Part shown: positions 36,928-49,800 of the stretch, one piece after another
How the letters are laid out: each line of letters begins with the position of its first letter
Numbering within the stretch: the first letter of the stretch is position 1
Source: Eutrigla gurnardus
Lineage: Eukaryota; Chordata; Actinopteri; Perciformes; Triglidae
DNA length: 64,000 bases
Assembly (NCBI GenBank): GCA_963514095.1
Contig: CAUPSS010000067.1
Coordinates: 64,501 to 128,500 of the forward strand
Direction: 5' to 3'
Notes under the pieces: generated by a model
Told to the model about the DNA's origin: nothing
What the model saw: the letters and a program-made list of their open reading frames with translations, nothing else
The model's database searches: none
Program-made: the position numbers and the translations under genes

Positions 36928-39190
36928 TTACATGTCTGTCTCTACATGTCTCCCTGTGATAGACTGGTTACCTGTCTGTCTCTACATGTCTCCCTGTGAT
37001 AGACTGGTTACCTGTCTGTCTCTACATGTCCCCCTGTGATAGACTGGTTACCTGTCTGTCTCTACATGTCTCCCTGTGATAGACTGGTTACCTGTCTGTC
37101 TCTACATGTCGGCCCCATGATAGACTGGTTACCTGTCTGTCTCTACATGTCTCCCTGTGATAGACTGGTTACCTGTCTGTCTCTACATGTCTCCCTGTGA
37201 TAGACTGGTTACCTGTCTGTCTCTTAATGTCGGCCCTGTGATAGACTGGTTACCTGTCTGTCTCTACATGTCAGCCCTGTGATAGACTGGTCACCTGTCT
37301 GTCTCTACATGTCAGCCTGTGATAGACTGGTTACCTGTCTGTCTCTACATGTCAGCCCTGTGATAGACTGGTCACCTGTCTCTCTCTACATGTCAGCCCT
37401 GTGATAGACTGGTCACCTGTCTGTCTCTACATGTCAGCCCTGTGATAGACTGGTTACCTGTCTGTCTCTACATGTCTCCCTGTGATAGACTGGTTACCTG
37501 TCTGTCTCTAAATGTCGGCCCCGTGATAGACTGGTTACCTGTCTGTCTCTACATGTCTCCCTGTGATAGACTGGTTACCTGTCTGTCTCTACATGTCTCC
37601 CTGTGATAGACTTGTTACCTGTCTGTCTCTACATGTCTCCCTGTGATAGACTGGTTACCTGTCTGTCTCCACATGTCTCCATGTGATAGATTGGTTACCT
37701 GTCTGTCTCTACATGTCCCCCTGTGATAGACTGGTTACCTGTCTGCCTCTACATGTCTCCCTGTGATAGACTGGTTACCTGTCTGTCTCTACATGTCGGC
37801 CCCGTGATAGACTGGTTACCTGTCTGTCTCTACATGTCTCCCTGTGATAGACTGGTTACCTGTCTGTCTCTACATGTCTCCCTGTGATAGACTGGTTACC
37901 TGTCTGTCTCTACATGTCGGCCCTGTGATAGACTGGTTACCTGTCTGTCTCTACATGTCAGCCCTGTGATAGACTGGTTGCCTGTCTGGCTCTACATGTC
38001 AGCCCTGTGATAGACTGGTTACCTGTCTGTCTCTACATGTCTCCCTGTGATAGACTGGTTACCTGTCTGTCTCTACATGTCTCCCTGTGATAGACTGGTT
38101 ACCTGTCTGTCTCTACATGTCTCCCTGTGATAGACTGGTTACCTGTCTGTCTCTACATGTCTCCCTGTGATAGACTGGTTACCTGTCTGTCTTTACATGT
38201 CTCCCTGTGATAGACTGGTTACCTGTCTGTCTCTACATGTCTCCCTGTGATAGACTGGTTACCTGTCTGTCTCTACATGTCTCCCTGTGATAGACTGGTT
38301 ACCTGTCTGTCTTTACATGTCTCCCTGTGATAGACTGGTTACCTGTCTGTCTCTACATGTCTCCCTGTGATAGACTGGTTACCTGTCTGTCTCTACATGT
38401 CTCCCTGTGATAGACTGGTTACCTGTCTGTCTCTACATGTCCCCCTGTGATAGACTGGTTACCTGTCTGTCTCTACATGTCTCCCTGTGATAGACTGGTT
38501 ACCTGTCTGTCTCTACATGTCTCCCTGTGAAAGACTGGTTACCTGTCTGTCTCTACATGTCCCCCTGTGATAGACTGGTTACCTGTCTGTCTCTACATGT
38601 CTCCCTGTGATACTGGTTACCTGTCTGTCTCTACATGTCTCCCTGTGATAGACTGGTTACCTGTCTGTCTCTACATGTCGGCCCTGTGATAGACTGGTTA
38701 CCTGTCTGTCTCTACATGTCAGCCCTGTGATAGACTGGTTGCCTGTCTGTCTCTACATGTCAGCCCTGTGATAGACTGGTTACCTGTCTGTCTCTACATG
38801 TCTCCCTGTGATAGACTGGTTACCTGTCTGTCTCTACATGTCTCCCTGTGATAGACTGGTTACCTGTCTGTCTCTACATGTCAGCCCTGTGATAGACTGG
38901 TCACCTGTCTGTCTCTACATGTCAGCCCTATGATAGACTGGTTACCTGTCTGTCTCTACATGTCCCCCTGTGATAGACTGGTTACCTGTCGGTCTCTACA
39001 TGTCTCCCTGTGATAGACTGGTTACCTGTCTGTCTCTACATGTCTCCCTGTGATAGACTGGTTACCTGTCTGTCTCCACATGTCTCCATGTGATAGACTG
39101 GTTACCTGTCTGTCTCTACATGTCAGCCCTATGATAGACTGGTTACCTGTCTGTCTCTACATGTCAGCCCTGTGATAGACTGGTTACCTG
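36928..39190 (+). repeat. 2,498-bp higher-order repeat, copy H4 (incomplete)
   Basis: Follows H3 directly with cttaatg 37223, acttgtt 37610, gcctctac 37745 and gtgaaag 38527, all at +2,498 from H3. Near 38609 one monomer reads tgatactgg instead of tgatagactgg, a 2-bp loss giving a 38-bp monomer and shifting later spacing to 2,496. Near 39190 the order switches to that of block D (58.7 kb), so the copy is cut short. Confidence 0.88.
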
Positions 39191-41335
39191 TCTGTCTGTA
39201 CATGTCTCCCTGTGATAGACTGGTTACCTGTCTGTCTCTACATGTCTCCCTGTGATAGACTGGTTACCTGTCTGTCTCTACATGTCTCCCTGTGATAGAC
39301 TGGTCACCTGTCTGTCTCTACATGTCTCCCTGTGATAGACTGGTTACCTGTCTGTCTCTACATGTCGGCCCTGTGATAGACTGGTTACCTGTCTGTCTCT
39401 ACATGTCAGCCCTGTGATAGACTGGTTGCCTGTCTGTCTCTACATGTCAGCCCTGTGATAGACTGGTTACCTGTCTGTCTCTACATGTCTCCCTGTGATA
39501 GACTGGTTACCTGTCTGTCTCTACATGTCTCCCTGTGATAGACTGGTTACCTGTCTGTCTCTACATGTCAGCCCTGTGATAGACTGGTCACCTGTCTGTC
39601 TCTACATGTCAGCCCTATGATAGACTGGTTACCTGTCTGTCTCTACATGTCCCCCTGTGATAGACTGGTTACCTGTCGGTCTCTACATGTCTCCCTGTGA
39701 TAGACTGGTTACCTGTCTGTCTCTACATGTCTCCCTGTGATAGACTGGTTACCTGTCTGTCTCCACATGTCTCCATGTGATAGACTGGTTACCTGTCTGT
39801 CTCTACATGTCAGCCCTATGATAGACTGGTTACCTGTCTGTCTCTACATGTCAGCCCTGTGATAGACTGGTTACCTGTCTGTCTCTACATGTCAGCCCTG
39901 TGATAGACTGGTTACCTGTCTGTCTGTACATGTCTCCCTGTGATAGACTGGTTACCTGTCTGTCTCTACATGTCTCCCTGTGATAGACTGGTTACCTGTC
40001 TGTCTCTACATGTCTCCCTGTGATAGACTGGTCACCTGTCTGTCTCTACATGTCTCCCTGTGATAGACTGGTTACCTGTCTGTCTTTACATGTCTCCCTG
40101 TGATAGACTGGTTACCTGTCTGTCTCTACATGTCTCCCTGTGATAGACTGGTTACCTGTCTGTCTCTACATGTCTCCCTGTGATAGACTGGTTACCTGTC
40201 TGTCTCTACATGTCCCCCTGTGATAGACTGGTTACCTGTCTGTCTCTACATGTCAGCCCTGTGATAGACTGGTCACCTGTCTGTCTCTACATGTCAGCCC
40301 TATGATAGACTGGTTACCTGTCTGTCTCTACATGTCAGCCCTGTGATAGACTGGTTACCTGTCTGTCTGTACATGTCTCCCTGTGATAGACTGGTTACCT
40401 GTCTGTCTGTACATGTCTCCCTGTGATAGACTGGTTACCTGTCTGTCTCTACATGTCTCCCTGTGATAGACTGGTTACCTGTCTGTCTCTACATGTCAGC
40501 CCTGTGATAGACTGGTTACCTGTCTGTCTCTACATGTCTCCCTGTGATAGACTGGTTACCTGTCTGTCTCTACATGTCTCCCTGTGATAGACTGGTCACC
40601 TGTCTGTCTCTACATGTCTCCCTGTGATAGACTGGTTACCTGTCTGTCTTTACATGTCTCCCTGTGATAGACTGGTTACCTGTCTGTCTCTACATGTCTC
40701 CCTGTGATAGACTGGTTACCTGTCTGTCTCTACATGTCTCCCTGTGATAGACTGGTTACCTGTCTGTCTCTACATGTCCCCCTGTGATAGACTGGTTACC
40801 TGTCTGTCTCTACATGTCTCCCTGTGATAGACTGGTTACCTGTCTGTCTCTACATGTCTCCCTGTGATAGACTGGTTACCTGTCTGTCTCTACATGTCTC
40901 CCTGTGATAGAATGGTTACCTGTCTGTCTCTACATGTCTCCCTGTGATAGACTGGTTACCTGTCTGTCTCTACATGTCCCCCTGTGATAGACTGGTTACC
41001 TGTCTGTCTCTACATGTCTCCCTGTGATAGACTGGTTACCTGTCTGTCTCTACATGTCTCCCTGTGATAGACTGGTTACCTGTCTGTCTCTACATGTCCC
41101 CCTGTGATAGACTGGTTACCTGTCTGTCTCTACATGTCTCCCTGTGATAGACTGGTTACCTGTCTGTCTCTACATGTCGGCCCCATGATAGACTGGTTAC
41201 CTGTCTGTCTCTACATGTCTCCCTGTGATAGACTGGTTACCTGTCTGTCTCTACATGTCTCCCTGTGATAGACTGGTTACCTGTCTGTCTCTACATGTCG
41301 GCCCTGTGATAGACTGGTTACCTGTCTGTCTCTAC
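39191..41335 (+). repeat. Block D, second copy
   Basis: Collinear with 58.8-60.9 kb at 19,568 bp: ggttgcc 39424/58992 and gaatggtt 40910/60478, with equal internal distance (1,486 bp) in both. The 24.2-26.3 kb copy has the same two marks 1,647 bp apart, 161 more. The match to 60.9 kb ends at about 41335, where this copy has cagccctg with ggtcacc and the other has tctccctg. Confidence 0.85.
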
Positions 41336-42499
41336 ATGTCAGCCCTGTGATAGACTGGTCACCTGTCTGTCTCTACATGTCAGCCTGTGATAGACTGGTT
41401 ACCTGTCTGTCTCTACATGTCAGCCCTGTGATAGACTGGTCACCTGTCTCTCTCTACATGTCAGCCCTGTGATAGACTGGTCACCTGTCTGTCTCTACAT
41501 GTCAGCCCTGTGATAGACTGGTTACCTGTCTGTCTCTACATGTCTCCCTGTGATAGACTGGTTACCTGTCTGTCTCTACATGTCTCCCTGTGATAGACTG
41601 GTTACCTGTCTGTCTCTACATGTCTCCCTGTGATAGACTGGTTACCTGTCTGTCTCTACATGTCGGCCCCATGATAGACTGGTTACCTGTCTGTCTCTAC
41701 ATGTCTCCCTGTGATAGACTGGTTACCTGTCTGTCTCTACATGTCTCCCTGTGATAGACTGGTTACCTGTCTGTCTCTACATGTCGGCCCTGTGATAGAC
41801 TGGTTACCTGTCTGTCTCTACATGTCAGCCCTGTGATAGACTGGTTGCCTGTCTGTCTCTACATGTCAGCCCTGTGATAGACTGGTTACCTGTCTGTCTC
41901 TACATGTCTCCCTGTGATAGACTGGTTACCTGTCTGTCTCTACATGTCTCCCTGTGATAGACTGGTTACCTGTCTGTCTCTACATGTCAGCCCTGTGATA
42001 GACTGGTCACCTGTCTGTCTCTACATGTCAGCCCTATGATAGACTGGTTACCTGTCTGTCTCTACATGTCCCCCTGTGATAGACTGGTTACCTGTCGGTC
42101 TCTACATGTCTCCCTGTGATAGACTGGTTACCTGTCTGTCTCTACATGTCTCCCTGTGATAGACTGGTTACCTGTCTGTCTCTACATGTCTCCCTGTGAT
42201 AGACTGGTCACCTGTCTGTCTCTACATGTCTCCCTGTGATAGACTGGTTACCTGTCTGTCTTTACATGTCTCCCTGTGATAGACTGGTTACCTGTCTGTC
42301 TCTACATGTCTCCCTGTGATAGACTGGTTACCTGTCTGTCTCTACATGTCTCCCTGTGATAGACTGGTTACCTGTCTGTCTCTACATGTCCCCCTGTGAT
42401 AGACTGGTTACCTGTCTGTCTCTACATGTCTCCCTGTGATAGACTGGTTACCTGTCTGTCTCTACATGTCGGCCCCATGATAGACTGGTTACCTGTCTG
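41336..42499 (+). repeat. Monomer block related to 26.3-27.4 kb and 61.0-62.0 kb
   Basis: Carries the ggtcacc, cagcctgtg, ctctctctac series near 41340-41460 that also occurs near 12200, 20450, 28590, 50290 and 56650. This is followed by the common cassette from ggttgcc (41844) through ctgtcggtc (about 42093). The order is close to that of 26.8-27.4 kb but not identical. Nothing except the repeat is seen. Confidence 0.75.
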
Positions 42500-43165
42500 T
42501 CTCTACATGTCTCCCTGTGATAGACTGGTTACCTGTCTGTCTCTACATGTCCCCCTGTGATAGACTGGTTACCTGTCTGTCTCTACATGTCAGCCCTGTG
42601 ATAGACTGGTCACCTGTCTGTCTCTACATGTCAGCCCTATGATAGACTGGTTACCTGTCTGTCTCTACATGTCAGCCCTGTGATAGACTGGTTACCTGTC
42701 TGTCTGTACATGTCTCCCTGTGATAGACTGGTTACCTGTCTGTCTGTACATGTCTCCCTGTGATAGACTGGTTACCTGTCTGTCTCTACATGTCTCCCTG
42801 TGATAGACTGGTTACCTGTCTGTCTCTACATGTCAGCCCTGTGACAGACTGGTTACCTGTCTGTCTCTACATGTCTCCCTGTGATAGACTGGTTACCTGT
42901 CTGTCTCTACATGTCTCCCTGTGATAGACTGGTCACCTGTCTGTCTCTACATGTCTCCCTGTGATAGACTGGTTACCTGTCTGTCTTTACATGTCTCCCT
43001 GTGATAGACTGGTTACCTGTCTGTCTCTACATGTCTCCCTGTGATAGACTGGTTACCTGTCTGTCTCTACATGTCTCCCTGTGATAGACTGGTTACCTGT
43101 CTGTCTCTACATGTCCCCCTGTGATAGACTGGTTACCTGTCTGTCTCTACATGTCTCCCTGTGAT
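42500..43165 (+). repeat. About 0.65-kb segment duplicated at 44275-44940
   Basis: Spacing 1,773 bp: ggtcacc 42608/44381 and the rare gtgacag 42841/44614, the latter found only in these two places. The left edge lies between a cggccccatg monomer (near 42470, absent in the other copy) and the tccccctg monomer. The right edge is at acttgtt 43168 against actggtt 44941. Confidence 0.85.
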
Positions 43166-43660
43166 AGACTTGTTACCTGTCTGTCTCTACATGTCTCCCT
43201 GTGATAGACTGGTTACCTGTCTGTCTCCACATGTCTCCATGTGATAGATTGGTTACCTGTCTGTCTCTACATGTCCCCCTGTGATAGACTGGTTACCTGT
43301 CTGCCTCTACATGTCTCCCTGTGATAGACTGGTTACCTGTCTGTCTCTACATGTCGGCCCCGTGATAGACTGGTTACCTGTCTGTCTCTACATGTCTCCC
43401 TGTGATAGACTGGTTACCTGTCTGTCTCTACATGTCTCCCTGTGATAGACTGGTTACCTGTCTGTCTCTACATGTCGGCCCTGTGATAGACTGGTTACCT
43501 GTCTGTCTCTACATGTCAGCCCTGTGATAGACTGGTTGCCTGTCTGGCTCTACATGTCAGCCCTGTGATAGACTGGTTACCTGTCTGTCTCTACATGTCT
43601 CCCTGTGATAGACTGGTTACCTGTCTGTCTCTACATGTCTCCCTGTGATAGACTGGTTAC
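43166..43660 (+). repeat. Fragment of the 2.5-kb higher-order repeat
   Basis: Holds acttgtt 43168, agattgg near 43248, gcctctac near 43302 and ggttgcc with ctggctc near 43534, in the order and spacing of H1-H4. It then departs into a cagccc/ggtcacc series near 43680. It is about 0.5 kb of the 2.5-kb unit, joined on its left to the duplicated 42.5-kb segment. Confidence 0.85.
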
Positions 43661-44274
43661 CTGTCTGTCTCTACATGTCAGCCCTGTGATAGACTGGTCA
43701 CCTGTCTGTCTCTACATGTCAGCCCTATGATAGACTGGTTACCTGTCTGTCTCTACATGTCCCCCTGTGATAGACTGGTTACCTGTCGGTCTCTACATGT
43801 CTCCCTGTGATAGACTGGTTACCTGTCTGTCTTTACATGTCTCCCTGTGATAGACTGGTTACCTGTCTGTCTCCACATGTCTCCATGTGATAGACTGGTT
43901 ACCTGTCTGTCTCTACATGTCAGCCCTATGATAGACTGGTTACCTGTCTGTCTCTACATGTCAGCCCTGTGATAGACTGGTTACCTGTCTGTCTCTACAT
44001 GTCAGCCCTGTGATAGACTGGTTACCTGTCTGTCTGTACATGTCTCCCTGTGATAGACTGGTTACCTGTCTGTCTCTACATGTCTCCCTGTGATAGACTG
44101 GTTACCTGTCTGTCTCTACATGTCTCCCTGTGATAGACTGGTCACCTGTCTGTCTCTACATGTCTCCCTGTGATAGACTGGTTACCTGTCTGTCTTTACA
44201 TGTCTCCCTGTGATAGACTGGTTACCTGTCTGTCTCTACATGTCTCCCTGTGATAGACTGGTTACCTGTCTGTC
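43661..44274 (+). repeat. Common cassette monomers
   Basis: The frequent series cagccc with ggtcacc, cagcccta, tccccc with ctgtcggtc, tctccac, tctccatg, cagcccta, cagccc, cagccc with tctgtac, then tctccc monomers with ggtcacc and tctttac. A tctttac monomer near 43831 sits where most cassettes have tctctac. Only the repeat is present. Confidence 0.75.
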
Positions 44275-46075
44275 TCTACATGTCTCCCTGTGATAGACTG
44301 GTTACCTGTCTGTCTCTACATGTCCCCCTGTGATAGACTGGTTACCTGTCTGTCTCTACATGTCAGCCCTGTGATAGACTGGTCACCTGTCTGTCTCTAC
44401 ATGTCAGCCCTATGATAGACTGGTTACCTGTCTGTCTCTACATGTCAGCCCTGTGATAGACTGGTTACCTGTCTGTCTGTACATGTCTCCCTGTGATAGA
44501 CTGGTTACCTGTCTGTCTGTACATGTCTCCCTGTGATAGACTGGTTACCTGTCTGTCTCTACATGTCTCCCTGTGATAGACTGGTTACCTGTCTGTCTCT
44601 ACATGTCAGCCCTGTGACAGACTGGTTACCTGTCTGTCTCTACATGTCTCCCTGTGATAGACTGGTTACCTGTCTGTCTCTACATGTCTCCCTGTGATAG
44701 ACTGGTCACCTGTCTGTCTCTACATGTCTCCCTGTGATAGACTGGTTACCTGTCTGTCTTTACATGTCTCCCTGTGATAGACTGGTTACCTGTCTGTCTC
44801 TACATGTCTCCCTGTGATAGACTGGTTACCTGTCTGTCTCTACATGTCTCCCTGTGATAGACTGGTTACCTGTCTGTCTCTACATGTCCCCCTGTGATAG
44901 ACTGGTTACCTGTCTGTCTCTACATGTCTCCCTGTGATAGACTGGTTACCTGTCTGTCTCTACATGTCTCCCTGTGATAGACTGGTTACCTGTCTGTCTC
45001 TACATGTCTCCCTGTGATAGACTGGTTACCTGTCTGTCTCTACATGTCTCCCTGTGATAGACTGGTTACCTGTCTGTCTCTACATGTCCCCCTGTGATAG
45101 ACTGGTTACCTGTCTGTCTCTACATGTCTCCCTGTGATAGACTGGTTACCTGTCTGTCTCTACATGTCTCCCTGTGATAGACTGGTTACCTGTCTGTCTC
45201 TACATGTCTCCCTGTGATAGACTGGTCACCTGTCTGTCTCTACATGTCTCCCTGTGATAGACTGGTTACCTGTCTGTCTTTACATGTCTCCCTGTGATAG
45301 ACTGGTTACCTGTCTGTCTCTACATGTCTCCCTGTGATAGACTGGTTACCTGTCTGTCTCTACATGTCTCCCTGTGATAGACTGGTTACCTGTCTGTCTC
45401 TACATGTCCCCCTGTGATAGACTGGTTACCTGTCTGTCTCTACATGTCTCCCTGTGATAGACTGGTTACCTGTCTGTCTCTACATGTCCCCCTGTGATAG
45501 ACTGGTTACCTGTCTGTCTCTACATGTCTCCCTGTGATAGACTGGTTACCTGTCTGTCTCTACATGTCGGCCCCATGATAGACTGGTTACCTGTCTGTCT
45601 CTACATGTCTCCCTGTGATAGACTGGTTACCTGTCTGTCTCTACATGTCTCCCTGTGATAGACTGGTTACCTGTCTGTCTCTACATGTCGGCCCTGTGAT
45701 AGACTGGTTACCTGTCTGTCTCTACATGTCAGCCCTGTGATAGACTGGTTGCCTGTCTGTCTCTACATGTCAGCCCTGTGATAGACTGGTTACCTGTCTG
45801 TCTCTACATGTCTCCCTGTGATAGACTGGTTACCTGTCTGTCTCTACATGTCTCCCTGTGATAGACTGGTTACCTGTCTGTCTCTACATGTCAGCCCTGT
45901 GATAGACTGGTCACCTGTCTGTCTCTACATGTCAGCCCTATGATAGACTGGTTACCTGTCTGTCTCTACATGTCCCCCTGTGATAGACTGGTTACCTGTC
46001 GGTCTCTACATGTCTCCCTGTGATAGACTGGTTACCTGTCTGTCTCTACATGTCTCCCTGTGATAGACTGGTTAC
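44275..46075 (+). repeat. Duplicated 0.65-kb segment followed by a 520-bp-offset repeat
   Basis: 44275-44940 is the second copy of 42500-43165. Marks ggtcacc (44703/45223), tctttac (44757/45277) and a tccccctg monomer (44887/45407) recur at 520 bp, exactly thirteen 40-mers, showing another local duplication. The block ends with the common cassette containing ggttgcc at about 45747 and ctgtcggtc near 45997. Confidence 0.8.
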
Positions 46076-49000
46076 CTGTATGTCTCCACATGTCTCCATG
46101 TGATAGACTGGTTACCTGTCTGTCTCTACATGTCAGCCCTATGATAGACTGGTTACCTGTCTGTCTCTACATGTCAGCCCTGTGATAGACTGGTTACCTG
46201 TCTGTCTCTACATGTCAGCCCTGTGATAGACTGGTTACCTGTCTGTCTGTACATGTCTCCCTGTGATAGACTGGTTACCTGTCTGTCTCTACATGTCTCC
46301 CTGTGATAGACTGGTTACCTGTCTGTCTCTACATGTCTCCCTGTGATAGACTGGTCACCTGTCTGTCTCTACATGTCTCCCTGTGATAGACTGGTTACCT
46401 GTCTGTCTTTACATGTCTCCCTGTGATAGACTGGTTACCTGTCTGTCTCTACATGTCTCCCTGTGATAGACTGGTTACCTGTCTGTCTCTACATGTCTCC
46501 CTGTGATAGACTGGTTACCTGTCTGTCTCTACATGTCCCCCTGTGATAGACTGGTTACCTGTCTGTCTCTACATGTCAGCCCTGTGATAGACTGGTCACC
46601 TGTCTGTCTCTACATGTCAGCCCTATGATAGACTGGTTACCTGTCTGTCTCTACATGTCAGCCCTGTGATAGACTGGTTACCTGTCTGTCTGTACATGTC
46701 TCCCTGTGATAGACTGGTTACCTGTCTGTCTGTACATGTCTCCCTGTGATAGACTGGTTACCTGTCTGTCTCTACATGTCTCCCTGTGATAGACTGGTTA
46801 CCTGTCTGTCTCTACATGTCAGCCCTGTGATAGACTGGTTACCTGTCTGTCTCTACATGTCTCCCTGTGATAGACTGGTTACCTGTCTGTCTCTACATGT
46901 CTCCCTGTGATAGACTGGTCACCTGTCTGTCTCTACATGTCTCCCTGTGATAGACTGGTTACCTGTCTGTCTTTACATGTCTCCCTGTGATAGACTGGTT
47001 ACCTGTCTGTCTCTACATGTCTCCCTGTGATAGACTGGTTACCTGTCTGTCTCTACATGTCTCCCTGTGATAGACTGGTTACCTGTCTGTCTCTACATGT
47101 CCCCCTGTGATAGACTGGTTACCTGTCTGTCTATACATGTCTCCCTGTGATAGACTGGTTACCTGTCTGTCTCTACATGTCTCCCTGTGATAGACTGGTT
47201 ACCTGTCTGTCTCTACATGTCAGCCCTGTGATAGACTGGTCACCTGTCTGTCTCTACATGTCAGCCCTGTGATAGACTGGTTACCTGTCTGTCTCTACAT
47301 GTCCCCCTGTGATAGACTGGTTACCTGTCGGTCTCTACATGTCTCCCTGTGATAGACTGGTTACCTGTCTGTCTCTACATGTCTCCCTGTGATAGACTGG
47401 TTACCTGTATGTCTCCACATGTCTCCATGTGATAGACTGGTTACCTGTCTGTCTCTACATGTCAGCCCTATGATAGACTGGTTACCTGTCTGTCTCTACA
47501 TGTCTCCCTGTGATAGACTGGTCACCTGTCTGTCTCTACATGTCTCCCTGTGATAGACTGGTTACCTGTCTGTCTTTACATGTCTCCCTGTGATAGACTG
47601 GTTACCTGTCTGTCTCTACATGTCTCCCTGTGATAGACTGGTTACCTGTCTGTCTCTACATGTCTCCCTGTGATAGACTGGTTACCTGTCTGTCTCTACA
47701 TGTCCCCCTGTGATAGACTGGTTACCTGTCTGTCTCTACATGTCAGCCCTGTGATAGACTGGTCACCTGTCTGTCTCTACATGTCAGCCCTATGATAGAC
47801 TGGTTACCTGTCTGTCTCTACATGTCAGCCCTGTGATAGACTGGTTACCTGTCTGTCTGTACATGTCTCCCTGTGATAGACTGGTTACCTGTCTGTCTGT
47901 ACATGTCTCCCTGTGATAGACTGGTTACCTGTCTGTCTCTACATGTCTCCCTGTGATAGACTGGTTACCTGTCTGTCTCTACATGTCAGCCCTGTGATAG
48001 ACTGGTTACCTGTCTGTCTCTACATGTCTCCCTGTGATAGACTGGTTACCTGTCTGTCTCTACATGTCTCCCTGTGATAGACTGGTCACCTGTCTGTCTC
48101 TACATGTCTCCCTGTGATAGACTGGTTACCTGTCTGTCTTTACATGTCTCCCTGTGATAGACTGGTTACCTGTCTGTCTCTACATGTCTCCCTGTGATAG
48201 ACTGGTTACCTGTCTGTCTCTACATGTCTCCCTGTGATAGACTGGTTACCTGTCTGTCTCTACATGTCCCCCTGTGATAGACTGGTTACCTGTCTGTCTA
48301 TACATGTCTCCCTGTGATAGACTGGTTACCTGTCTGTCTCTACATGTCTCCCTGTGATAGACTGGTTACCTGTCTGTCTCTACATGTCAGCCCTGTGATA
48401 GACTGGTCACCTGTCTGTCTCTACATGTCAGCCCTATGATAGACTGGTTACCTGTCTGTCTCTACATGTCCCCCTGTGATAGACTGGTTACCTGTCGGTC
48501 TCTACATGTCTCCCTGTGATAGACTGGTTACCTGTCTGTCTCTACATGTCTCCCTGTGATAGACTGGTTACCTGTATGTCTCCACATGTCTCCATGTGAT
48601 AGACTGGTTACCTGTCTGTCTCTACATGTCAGCCCTATGATAGACTGGTTACCTGTCTGTCTCTACATGTCAGCCCTGTGATAGACTGGTTACCTGTCTG
48701 TCTCTACATGTCAGCCCTGTGATAGACTGGTTACCTGTCTGTCTGTACATGTCTCCCTGTGATAGACTGGTTACCTGTCTGTCTCTACATGTCTCCCTGT
48801 GATAGACTGGTTACCTGTCTGTCTCTACATGTCTCCCTGTGATAGACTGGTCACCTGTCTGTCTCTACATGTCTCCCTGTGATAGACTGGTTACCTGTCT
48901 GTCTTTACATGTCTCCCTGTGATAGACTGGTTACCTGTCTGTCTCTACATGTCTCCCTGTGATAGACTGGTTACCTGTCTGTCTCTACATGTCTCCCTGT

Positions 49001-49800
49001 GATAGACTGGTTACCTGTCTGTCTCTACATGTCCCCCTGTGATAGACTGGTTACCTGTCTGTCTCTACATGTCAGCCCTGTGATAGACTGGTCACCTGTC
49101 TGTCTCTACATGTCAGCCCTATGATAGACTGGTTACCTGTCTGTCTCTACATGTCAGCCCTGTGATAGACTGGTTACCTGTCTGTCTGTACATGTCTCCC
49201 TGTGATAGACTGGTTACCTGTCTGTCTGTACATGTCTCCCTGTGATAGACTGGTTACCTGTCTGTCTCTACATGTCTCCCTGTGATAGACTGGTTACCTG
49301 TCTGTCTCTACATGTCAGCCCTGTGATAGACTGGTTACCTGTCTGTCTCTACATGTCTCCCTGTGATAGACTGGTTACCTGTCTGTCTCTACATGTCTCC
49401 CTGTGATAGACTGGTCACCTGTCTGTCTCTACATGTCTCCCTGTGATAGACTGGTTACCTGTCTGTCTTTACATGTCTCCCTGTGATAGACTGGTTACCT
49501 GTCTGTCTCTACATGTCTCCCTGTGATAGACTGGTTACCTGTCTGTCTCTACATGTCTCCCTGTGATAGACTGGTTACCTGTCTGTCTCTACATGTCCCC
49601 CTGTGATAGACTGGTTACCTGTCTGTCTATACATGTCTCCCTGTGATAGACTGGTTACCTGTCTGTCTCTACATGTCTCCCTGTGATAGACTGGTTACCT
49701 GTCTGTCTCTACATGTCTCCCTGTGATAGACTGGTTACCTGTCTGTCTCTACATGTCTCCCTGTGATAGACTGGTTACCTGTCTGTCTCTACATGTCCCC
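46076..49800 (+). repeat. Triplicated 1.2-1.3 kb unit
   Basis: Marker ctgtatgtc at 46076, 47405 and 48572 gives units of 1,329 and 1,167 bp; marker ctatacatg at 47131, 48298 and 49627 gives 1,167 and 1,329 bp. The first and third units are equal (mark to mark 1,055 bp); the middle is 162 bp shorter, lacking four monomers (two 40, two 41) near 47500. The first unit is about 33 monomers. The pattern fits a 2,496-bp duplication plus one shorter internal exchange. Confidence 0.88.
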
